From assembly GCA_039819065.1 (NCBI GenBank), contig JBCBSS010000013.1, positions 19,791-83,790 of the forward strand: a stretch of 64,000 nucleotides of DNA, given 5' to 3'. Positions 37,631 to 45,684 of the stretch are shown here, one piece after another (within the stretch, counting starts at the first letter, position 1; every line of letters starts with the position of its first letter). The notes below the pieces were generated by a model. It did not search any database. It was not told where the DNA came from and saw only the letters and a list, made by a program, of their open reading frames with translations. This stretch comes from JBCBSS01 sp039819065 (lineage in GTDB: Bacteria > Bacteroidota > Bacteroidia > Cytophagales > Cyclobacteriaceae). A program made the position numbers and the translations under genes.

Positions 37631-37647
37631 TGGTACATTTCTTGGCA
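37631..37647 (+). promoter_or_regulatory. Sigma-54-like promoter element of permease 4
   Basis: TGGTACATTTCTTGGCA matches the -24/-12 pattern TGGCAC-N5-TTGCW at TGG-AC and TTG, with GG for GC at -12. It is 52 bp beyond site pair B and 66 bp before the permease 4 start. It resembles the element at 29261. Confidence 0.6.
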
Positions 37648-37713
37648 AATGGTAAGTGTCTTGATTATGATAAGTGAAGGAGAAATTAACCGTAAAACAA
37701 AGCCTTCAATAAC

Positions 37714-40116
37714 ATGCTAAAAAACTACTTCAAAATAGCAATCCGAAGCCTCAAAAAGGAAAAACTATACACACTGATCAACATCCTGGGGCTAAGTATA
37801 GGGCTGGCCAGTTGCCTGCTGATTTATGTCTATGTTTCAAATGAATTGAGCTTTGACAGGTTCCATAATGGTGCAGATCGTATTTACCGAATAGGCCATG
37901 AAGTAAGCCTTGGGACAGGCACCAAAATCATCGCCAGTACCTCTCATCGCCTAGCTCCAACGCTGGAAACTGACTTTCCCGAGCTTGAGCAAGTCGTTCA
38001 TTTTAGCAGAATCTATGCCGGTGAGGTGACTTTTGGCAAGAAAAAATTCCGTGAAGAGAGAATCGCATTTGCGGACAGTTCCTTTTTTGAATTTTTCGAT
38101 TTCCCGCTGCTTCAAGGAAACCCTGAAACGGCCACACTACATCCCAATACTGTGGTCATTACTGATCAAATAGCTCAAAAATACTTTGGGAAGGCCGACC
38201 CCATCGGGCAGACCATTAGAATCGAGGAGGCCTATGGGCCTGACGATATGGAGTTGACTGTCTCAGGGGTAATAGCTGAGATGCCAAACAATTCCCACTT
38301 TCATATCGACTTTCTTGTTTCTATGGCCACCGGTACTACTCATTTCCCCCCCATAATTTATAGGGCTTGGGGCTGGGACTCGCAATACACCTATGTGAAA
38401 CTAGCAGAAGGCACTGATCCGCAGTCCTTTATATCCAGACTTGATGATTTTGGCAAGAAACATATTGAGGGTAAATGGTTTAAGCGGTTCTTCGCTCAAC
38501 CCATGACCGATATTCACTTGCATTCACACCTGAATAGTGAAATAGAAGCCAATGGTGACATTAACAACATCTACATTTTTTCTTTCGTAGCGATTATCAT
38601 TTTGGTGTTAGCGGTGGTGAATTACATGAATCTGGCAACAGCCAAATCCATCAACCGTAGCAAAGAGGTTGGGGTGAGGAAAGTGGTAGGAGCTGCCAGA
38701 ACCAAGATCATTGCCCAATTGCTAAGTGAATCATTGATTTTCACATTCATGGCGCTGTTCATCGGAGGCTTTATTGCAGAAATATCTGCTTCTTGGTTTA
38801 ATGAATTGAGTAATAATGCCATTCAAATAGGCATCTTGAAAGACTTAGAGCTGCTCAGCATTTATGTCTCGCTTGGCATACTGGTAGGTATTCTATCCGG
38901 AAGTTACCCAGCCTTTTATTTATCTTCATTCAAACCTGCAGCGATTCTAAAAATGAATTACAAATCGCGGGAGAAAGGCGTTCTATGGCTACGTAAAGGA
39001 TTGGTCGTATTTCAGTTCGCCTTGTCAATAGCGCTGATCGCCGGGACGGTGGTGGCCAACCAGCAATTGCGATTCCTTCGCAATAAGAAACTAGGTATCT
39101 CTACCGACAACACCATAATGGTACAATCTTCATCAGCGATAAGAAACCAGTATGAATCTTTTAGAAATGAGCTGTTGACTCATCAGTCTGTTGTAAGCTC
39201 TGCTATTTCTAATCGCCGTGTGGGTAGGGACATCAACTCAGGCAACTTCTTCGGGGTAGAAAAAGACGGAGAGCTTGTCGATGCCCGTTTAAGTATGGTC
39301 ATTGTTGGGTTTGATTTCTTAAAGCAATATGAAGCCAATCTGCTCGCTGGACGTCAATTCTCAAGGGACATTATGGCTGACACAGCAGGCGCTTTTATAT
39401 TGAACCAGAGTGCATTGAAAGCCTTGGACATAGAAAGCGCTCAGGGCGTAGTATCCAAAACACTGAAAGCGGTTGATTTTGAATTGGAGGGGCCAATTGT
39501 CGGAGTAGTAGAAGATCTACACTTTGAAACGATACATAACAAGATCAAACCAATGGTCTTTATTCTTGGCCCCGAATCCATTGGCTGGATATCTGTTAAA
39601 GTGAAAGGCGATGACTTGAAAGCGGGCTTAGCGCACATCGAAAAGACCTGGAACAAGTTTGACAACCGAAGGGACTTCCGCTACAGTTTTCTGGACGAAG
39701 ACCTGCACCAGTTGTACATCGCTGAAGAACGCTTTCTGAATATATTCTCCCTCTTTTCTATCATGGCTATCGGTATTGCTTGCCTGGGTATTTTCGGGCT
39801 GGTCACTTTCACCATTAGTCAAAGAGCCAAAGAAATAGGCATTCGCAAAGTACATGGTGCTTCTACCGTTGATATTTCTACCCTGCTCACCAGCAATTTC
39901 TTAAAACTGGTTATGATAGCCAATCTCTTTGCCTGGCCTATCGCTTATTGGGCTATGAATGGTTGGCTTAAAAACTTCGAATACAAGACCAATATGGACT
40001 GGTGGGTATTTCTGCTTTCAGGAATGGTTGCGCTGGTCGTAGCCCTGGTTCCATCCGGTATTCAATCGGTGAAGGCTGCATTGGCCAATCCCATAAAAGC
40101 GCTGAAAGAAGAGTAA
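37714..40116 (+). CDS. MacB/FtsX-type ABC permease, array member 4
   Basis: An 800-residue paralogue (MLKNYFKIAIRSLKKEK). Coupling motifs EVGVRKVVGAARTKI and EIGIRKVHGASTVDI are present. It has the same eight-TM, two-domain architecture. It is the first gene after the sigma-54-like promoter at 37631. Member 5 follows 27 bp after its stop, so the two share a transcript. Its extracytoplasmic sequences differ from those of members 1-3. Confidence 0.88.
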   Translation: MLKNYFKIAIRSLKKEKLYTLINILGLSIGLASCLLIYVYVSNELSFDRFHNGADRIYRIGHEVSLGTGTKIIASTSHRLAPTLETDFPELEQVVHFSRIYAGEVTFGKKKFREERIAFADSSFFEFFDFPLLQGNPETATLHPNTVVITDQIAQKYFGKADPIGQTIRIEEAYGPDDMELTVSGVIAEMPNNSHFHIDFLVSMATGTTHFPPIIYRAWGWDSQYTYVKLAEGTDPQSFISRLDDFGKKHIEGKWFKRFFAQPMTDIHLHSHLNSEIEANGDINNIYIFSFVAIIILVLAVVNYMNLATAKSINRSKEVGVRKVVGAARTKIIAQLLSESLIFTFMALFIGGFIAEISASWFNELSNNAIQIGILKDLELLSIYVSLGILVGILSGSYPAFYLSSFKPAAILKMNYKSREKGVLWLRKGLVVFQFALSIALIAGTVVANQQLRFLRNKKLGISTDNTIMVQSSSAIRNQYESFRNELLTHQSVVSSAISNRRVGRDINSGNFFGVEKDGELVDARLSMVIVGFDFLKQYEANLLAGRQFSRDIMADTAGAFILNQSALKALDIESAQGVVSKTLKAVDFELEGPIVGVVEDLHFETIHNKIKPMVFILGPESIGWISVKVKGDDLKAGLAHIEKTWNKFDNRRDFRYSFLDEDLHQLYIAEERFLNIFSLFSIMAIGIACLGIFGLVTFTISQRAKEIGIRKVHGASTVDISTLLTSNFLKLVMIANLFAWPIAYWAMNGWLKNFEYKTNMDWWVFLLSGMVALVVALVPSGIQSVKAALANPIKALKEE

Positions 40117-40143
40117 GAACGAAAAAATTAAATCGCTGGAAAC

Positions 40144-42525
40144 ATGCTAAAAAATTACTTCAAAATAGCCCTTAGAAGCCTCATCAAACAACGGGTGTTT
40201 ACGTTGATCAACACGCTTGGACTTACCATTGCTGTGGCAGTTTGCTTGATGATTTACCTTTATGTACAAAACGAAACCAACTATGATGGCTTCCACAAAA
40301 ACTCTGAAAACATCTATCGCCTCCTCCGTGTAGGAGAGATCAACGATGAAAAATACCTTATCGGGGTTACCTCAGTCCCTTTTGCCGATGCCTTGGTCAA
40401 CGATTTTCCCAATGAGATCGAGCAAACCACCAAGGTTTATCCAAATGATGGATTGGTCACTTTTGAAGACAAATCCTTTTTGGAAAATAAGCTGTTTTTA
40501 GCGGATTCTAACTTTCTACAAGTATTTTCATTTCCATTGGAAAGGGGCGATAGGAGTACTGCCTTGGATCTTCCTAACTCGGTCATTCTTACCAAAGCCA
40601 CAGCAGAAAAGTACTTTGGCGAAGCTGATCCGATAGGCAAGATCATCCAGGTAGATGGGCAAATTGATCTGCAGGTGACCGGGGTATTGGGAGCTTTTCC
40701 AACACGTTCTCACCTTGATTTTGACCTGGTAACAAATATCGCAGTGGTAAGAAACAACAGAGGGTATAACGATTGGTGGAATAATAGACTGATCACTTAT
40801 GTGGTGCTTAAAGATGGGGTATCCCAGGCGAGCCTGGAGCCTCAGTTTCCGTCATTCATGGACAAGTATTTTGGCGAAGACTTCGAGCGAAATCAGGCCA
40901 GAGTGGATATTACACTTCAACCATTGGCTAATGTGTATTTCGAGCACAACGTTCGCTATGATCGCATCCTGCATGGTAATCGATCCAGTGTAGTGATCTT
41001 CACTATCATAGGCTTGTTTATCATCGTAGTGGCTTGTGTGAATTTTATGAACCTGGCCACGGCCAAGTCGGTCTTACGAGCCAGGGAAGTGGGCGTTAGA
41101 AAAACCATGGGCTCTACGCGTGCCAGCTTGATAGGGCAATTTTTGGGCGAGTCAATGATCATATCCTTGCTGTCAGTGGTGCTAGGTGCTATGGTAGTAG
41201 AATTGGCGCTTCCTTTGTTCAATCAGCGCTTTGGGTTGGAACTGGTCTTTCACCCATGGGCACCGGAGATGTTACTCACCATGAGCTTGTTTGTAGCCTT
41301 GCTGGGTATATGTTCTGGTAGCTATCCAGCTTTCTTACTATCCAACTACAAGCCCGTAAAGGTGCTCAAGGGACAAATGAAAAGCGGCCCGAGCAGCAAG
41401 AACCTCAGAAAGGCATTGGTCATTCTACAATTCACTATCTCAGTATTTCTGATCATTTGTACTTTCTTCGTAGGGGATCAACTCGGCTTATTGAGAAACA
41501 AAGACTTAGGCTTTAGTGCGGAGCAAGTTGTACTTGTGGATGTCAACAACGCTCCTCTTTATCAAAATCGAGAAACGTTCAAAATACAACTTTTGCAAAG
41601 CCCCTACGTCAAGTCAGTCTCCAAAGCGACAGGTGAGCCTGGTGGCATGCATGATACCATGTCTTTTGATATAGAAGGCCAAGAAGAGGCCATCCGTATG
41701 AGAACCTTATTCTGCGATTATGACTACGCCCCGACCATGGACATTGATTTTGTTGCAGGGCGCAATTTCTCGGAAGAATATGGCACTGATCTATCTGGCG
41801 CGGCCATTATCAATGAACGCGCTGCTCGTGCGTTGGGGCTGACCCCGGATGAGGTCATAGGCAGATCATTGGTAAACGTGATGATGGATACTGTTCCTAA
41901 AACCATCGTTGGAGTGGTAAAAGACTACAACTTTGCTTCTTTGCACAACGAGATTCTACCGTTGGTAATTACTATGACACAAGGAGCCAGAGTCTTTGCC
42001 ATCAAAGTGGATGGGCAGCAATTCAAAGGCGCGATCTCGGACATTGAATCGGCTTGGAAAGCAATCGCCCCACAGTATCCCTTTGATTATAGAATGTTGG
42101 ACGAAAGCTTCTATGATCTTTATCAAAACGAGCGGATTCAGGGGCAGTTATTCTCACTGTTTTCTAAGGTGTCTATCTTCATTGCCTGCCTCGGAATTAT
42201 CGGGCTGGCATCATTCTCAGCGGCTCAGCGCATCAAGGAGATTGGTATCCGTAAAGCACTAGGAGCCAGTGTGGCGAATATCTCATATCTGTTGAGCGGC
42301 GACTTTTTGAAGCTGATCATCATTGCCAATGTAATCGCCTGGCCACTTGCCTGGTGGGCAATGAACACTTGGTTAACGGATTTTGCTTATCGCATTAAGT
42401 TGGGTGCAGAAGTTTTTGTGATTTCTTGTATTATTTCACTGGTTATCGCCTTAGCTGCCATTAGCTACCAAACGGTTAGTGCGGCTTTGACCAATCCGGT
42501 GGATTCGTTGAAGGAAGACGGGTGA
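40144..42525 (+). CDS. MacB/FtsX-type ABC permease, array member 5
   Basis: A 793-residue paralogue (MLKNYFKIALRSLIKQR). Coupling motifs EVGVRKTMGSTRASL and EIGIRKALGASVANI. Same layout as the others. It starts 27 bp after member 4. The following 175-bp spacer contains a decayed copy of the four-helix-bundle gene found later in the array. Confidence 0.88.
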   Translation: MLKNYFKIALRSLIKQRVFTLINTLGLTIAVAVCLMIYLYVQNETNYDGFHKNSENIYRLLRVGEINDEKYLIGVTSVPFADALVNDFPNEIEQTTKVYPNDGLVTFEDKSFLENKLFLADSNFLQVFSFPLERGDRSTALDLPNSVILTKATAEKYFGEADPIGKIIQVDGQIDLQVTGVLGAFPTRSHLDFDLVTNIAVVRNNRGYNDWWNNRLITYVVLKDGVSQASLEPQFPSFMDKYFGEDFERNQARVDITLQPLANVYFEHNVRYDRILHGNRSSVVIFTIIGLFIIVVACVNFMNLATAKSVLRAREVGVRKTMGSTRASLIGQFLGESMIISLLSVVLGAMVVELALPLFNQRFGLELVFHPWAPEMLLTMSLFVALLGICSGSYPAFLLSNYKPVKVLKGQMKSGPSSKNLRKALVILQFTISVFLIICTFFVGDQLGLLRNKDLGFSAEQVVLVDVNNAPLYQNRETFKIQLLQSPYVKSVSKATGEPGGMHDTMSFDIEGQEEAIRMRTLFCDYDYAPTMDIDFVAGRNFSEEYGTDLSGAAIINERAARALGLTPDEVIGRSLVNVMMDTVPKTIVGVVKDYNFASLHNEILPLVITMTQGARVFAIKVDGQQFKGAISDIESAWKAIAPQYPFDYRMLDESFYDLYQNERIQGQLFSLFSKVSIFIACLGIIGLASFSAAQRIKEIGIRKALGASVANISYLLSGDFLKLIIIANVIAWPLAWWAMNTWLTDFAYRIKLGAEVFVISCIISLVIALAAISYQTVSAALTNPVDSLKEDG

Positions 42526-42573
42526 CGATGTCAGGAGTTGGTTATTTGGCCTTTGGCTTTTTAGCTAACTTCT

Positions 42574-42700
42574 TGAAAATCAAATACCTAGAAAATGAGA
42601 GATTTTAAGCAGTCAAACACATTTGTGCAAAAAAAGAAAACTTAAAAGCTAATTGCCAAAGGTCAAATAGCCAGTCGCTAAACAGTTAAAAACCAATAAA
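42574..42700 (+). pseudogene. Decayed remnant of a four-helix-bundle (IVS-type) gene
   Basis: The segment GAAAATCAAATACCTA then ATGAGAGATTTTAAGCA (start codon at 42595) matches the 5' flank and first codons of the intact gene at 45287. The end, with AAGCTAATTGCCAAAGG and GTCGCTAAACAG, matches that gene's last codons, stop and 3' flank (45637-45675). The central ~290 bp are missing, so this is an internally deleted copy. Confidence 0.8.
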
Positions 42701-45100
42701 ATGCTCAGAAACTATCTTAAAACTTCCTACAGAACACTGATCAAAAACTGGTCATTTTCGGTAATCAATATTCTCGGGCTGACGCTAGGTGTGACCAGCT
42801 GTTTGCTCATTCTATTCTTCGTACAGGATGAATTAAGCTACGACAAGTTTCATGAAAAGGGTGATCGGATCTATCGTGTTGCTGGGTCGTTCCTACAAGG
42901 TGGGGATAAGCGCAATCAAAGTGCACAGACTACCTATCAGTTAGGGCCAGCGCTGCAAACGGCCTTGCCCATCATAGAAAATAAAGTCCGGATACAGCGT
43001 TTTTCAAATTTAGTAGAGTATGGGGAGAAGCGATTTATAGAAGAGCGTATTCTACATGCTGATAGCAGTTTCTTTGACGTGTTCACTTTTCCACTCATTC
43101 AGGGTAATCCGAAAAAGGTATTGGAAGGCACGAACACGGTAGTGATCAGTGAAGCCATGGCGCAAAAGTATTTCGGCGAAAAAGACCCTGTGGGTGAGTT
43201 TATTAAGTTAGAAGGACGCGATATGGAAGTGAGTGGTGTAATGCAAGATATGCCTTCCAATTCCCATATACAGGCCGATATGGTTATATCTACTCGAGGA
43301 GCTGAGTCATTCTATCCGAAATGGGTACTTGATAACTGGACGGGTACCAGTCACCATCTCTATATCCAACTTCCTGAGCAAACCGACCACACCCAGGTAG
43401 AGCAGCAAATTGCTGAATTTATATCTCAATTCTACAACGACGGACAAGGCCCGATTTATACATTACAACCTTTGCAGGATATCCACCTGCACTCCGAACT
43501 GACCGGTGAAATAGAACCGGCCGGAGACATTGCCTACATCTATGTGTTTTCGTGTGTGGCTTTGATTATCATCGTGATCGCGTGCATTAACTATATGAAC
43601 CTTTCTACGGCTCGTTCTATCGATAGAGCAAAAGAAGTGGGTTTGAGAAAGTCCATTGGTGCACACAAGGGCCAACTGATCTTTCAATTTTTGAGTGAGT
43701 CCATCGTAATATCTTTGGTAGCCTTCACTCTGGCAGGGGTTTCTGCCGAACTGCTGCTACCTTATTTCAACCATCTTACAGGAAAAGAAATAGCCGGGGC
43801 TAGATTGATCAGGCTTGATTACATAGCGGCACTCTTTGGTTGTTCTTTATTCGTAGGTGTATTGTCGGGTTCCTATCCAGCGTTTTTCCTCTCTTCTTTC
43901 AAAGCTTCAGGAGTTCTAAAAGGATCACAGGTACAAATGGGCAAAGGGTATTTAAACCTCAGAAAGCTCTTGGTTATAATTCAGTTTTGTATTTCCATCA
44001 CGCTGATCATTGGCACACTGGTAATTCAAAATCAGATATCTTTCATGCGCAATACCAAATTGGGTATGAACCCTGACTTACTGGTTAAAATACCACTCCA
44101 AACGCGAGAGATGGCAGAGCAGTATGAAAGCTTTAGAAATGTATTAGTTGCCAATCAAAGTATCACCCAGGTAACAGCATCCAGTAATGACATCACCTCT
44201 AGAATCGGTGGCTGGAGGCCTTACTATCTGGACGGGCAAGAGGAAGAAATACTGATTCCTACTATCATAGTAGAGCACGATTTTTTAAAAACACTGGAAG
44301 CAGACTTGGTACAAGGCCGGGACTTTAGCCGAGATCGATCTACCGATGAAATGGGTGCTTATATCCTCAATGAATCAGCGGTTGACTTTTTAGGTTTAGA
44401 AGAGCCTATCGGTACGCCTATTGTCGGTTCTGCCTTCACCGGCAGCCAATGGTCAAGAAAGAATGCACAAATCATAGGAGTAGTCAAAGACTTTCACTTT
44501 GCGTCCTTGCATTCTGAGATACAACCCATTGCCTTTTCGCTACACAGCGAGAATACCATGGGCTTAGGTTTTATAGTGGCCAGAATTAACGGAGATGACC
44601 TAAGCCAAACCATCAAATACATCGAAAACAAATGGAAGGAGTTCTCACCAAGCCGACCTTTCAACTATTCGTTTGTAGATGAAGACATTCATGACCTTTA
44701 CATAGCCGAAGATAAATTCCACAAAGTATTCTCCATTTTCTCAATGTTGGCTGTGCTCATCGCCTGTTTAGGTATTCTAGGTTTAGCCGCTTTTACCATC
44801 CGAAAAAGGGTCAAGGAAATCGGCATCAGGAAGGTTTTGGGAGCCTCAATACCTGGAATAACGGTATTGCTATCGAAGGACTTCACCAAGCTGGTTTTGA
44901 TTGCCAATGTTGTGGCCTGGCCTCTTGCCTGGTACATGATGGATAATTGGCTAGAAGACTTTGCCTACAAAATAGAATTGAATGTTTGGACATTCCTACT
45001 CGGTATGGTGATTACGCTGGCAATAGCTTTTGTTACCGTCAGTGTACAGTCGATAAGAGCAGCTGTAGCCAACCCGGTAGATGCGCTGAAGGAGACATAA
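42701..45100 (+). CDS. MacB/FtsX-type ABC permease, array member 6
   Basis: A 799-residue paralogue (MLRNYLKTSYRTLIKN). Coupling motifs EVGLRKSIGAHKGQL and EIGIRKVLGASIPGI. The eight TMs and two MacB_PCD-like domains are intact. It is followed by a MITE-like palindromic element and the four-helix-bundle gene, which separate it from member 7. Confidence 0.88.
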   Translation: MLRNYLKTSYRTLIKNWSFSVINILGLTLGVTSCLLILFFVQDELSYDKFHEKGDRIYRVAGSFLQGGDKRNQSAQTTYQLGPALQTALPIIENKVRIQRFSNLVEYGEKRFIEERILHADSSFFDVFTFPLIQGNPKKVLEGTNTVVISEAMAQKYFGEKDPVGEFIKLEGRDMEVSGVMQDMPSNSHIQADMVISTRGAESFYPKWVLDNWTGTSHHLYIQLPEQTDHTQVEQQIAEFISQFYNDGQGPIYTLQPLQDIHLHSELTGEIEPAGDIAYIYVFSCVALIIIVIACINYMNLSTARSIDRAKEVGLRKSIGAHKGQLIFQFLSESIVISLVAFTLAGVSAELLLPYFNHLTGKEIAGARLIRLDYIAALFGCSLFVGVLSGSYPAFFLSSFKASGVLKGSQVQMGKGYLNLRKLLVIIQFCISITLIIGTLVIQNQISFMRNTKLGMNPDLLVKIPLQTREMAEQYESFRNVLVANQSITQVTASSNDITSRIGGWRPYYLDGQEEEILIPTIIVEHDFLKTLEADLVQGRDFSRDRSTDEMGAYILNESAVDFLGLEEPIGTPIVGSAFTGSQWSRKNAQIIGVVKDFHFASLHSEIQPIAFSLHSENTMGLGFIVARINGDDLSQTIKYIENKWKEFSPSRPFNYSFVDEDIHDLYIAEDKFHKVFSIFSMLAVLIACLGILGLAAFTIRKRVKEIGIRKVLGASIPGITVLLSKDFTKLVLIANVVAWPLAWYMMDNWLEDFAYKIELNVWTFLLGMVITLAIAFVTVSVQSIRAAVANPVDALKET

Positions 45101-45126
45101 TGGGGTCGGGTATTAGTTATATCACG

Positions 45127-45261
45127 GAGGCTGTCTCAAAAGCTGTTCTGAGCGGTCATCCCGACAAGTCGGGACGATAAATCTATCTTACTAATAATCA
45201 ATACTTTAAATCGAGAGAGATTTCTCCTAACGTCGAAATGACTGGCTTTTGAGACAGCCTC
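45127..45261. mobile_element. MITE-like 135-bp element with 17-bp terminal inverted repeats
   Basis: Terminal repeats GAGGCTGTCTCAAAAGC (45127-45143) and its exact complement (45245-45261). The left part, including TTCTGAGCGGTCATCC, matches the complement of the hairpin loop at 22841-22882. The interior has the palindrome CCCGACAAGTCGGG. No coding capacity and no clear target-site duplication. Confidence 0.7.
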
Positions 45262-45286
45262 TTCTAGAAAATCAAATACCTACAAC

Positions 45287-45664
45287 ATGAGAGATTTTAA
45301 GCAATTGAAAGTTTGGCAAAATGCACATGAAGTAACAATGAAGATTTATCAAAGCACTATCAGCTTTCCAAAAGAAGAACAATATGGCCTGATATCTCAG
45401 ATGAGAAGAAGCTCAGCTTCCGTGGCCACTAACATTGCCGAAGGATGCGGAAGAAGCACTGAAAAAGAACCAGCCAAATGCTTCGACATCGCTATGGGGT
45501 CAGCATCAGAATTGGAATATCAGCTTTTGCTTGCAAAAGACTTAAACTTCCTAAAGCCTGATGACTTTCAAGAGATCAACGAGGCACTAATAGCCAACGA
45601 AAAGCAGTTGAACGCATTTATTCAAAAATTAAGAAAAGCTAAAGGCCAAACAGCCTACCGCTAA
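45287..45664 (+). CDS. Four-helix-bundle protein (23S rRNA intervening-sequence / TIGR02436 type)
   Basis: This 125-residue protein is all-helical. The family signature is clear: FKQLKVWQNAHEVTMKIY, FPKEEQYGLISQMRRSSASVATNIAEGCGR and SASELEYQLLLAKDL. Such proteins are encoded in spirochaete and Bacteroidota 23S rRNA intervening sequences or stand alone as scattered genes; their function is unsettled, and they form pentameric helical bundles. It lies between permeases 6 and 7, 20 bp before member 7. A deleted copy lies before member 6, showing that the gene was duplicated with or next to the permeases. Confidence 0.9.
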   Translation: MRDFKQLKVWQNAHEVTMKIYQSTISFPKEEQYGLISQMRRSSASVATNIAEGCGRSTEKEPAKCFDIAMGSASELEYQLLLAKDLNFLKPDDFQEINEALIANEKQLNAFIQKLRKAKGQTAYR

Positions 45665-45684
45665 ACAGCTAAATAGCCACTAAT

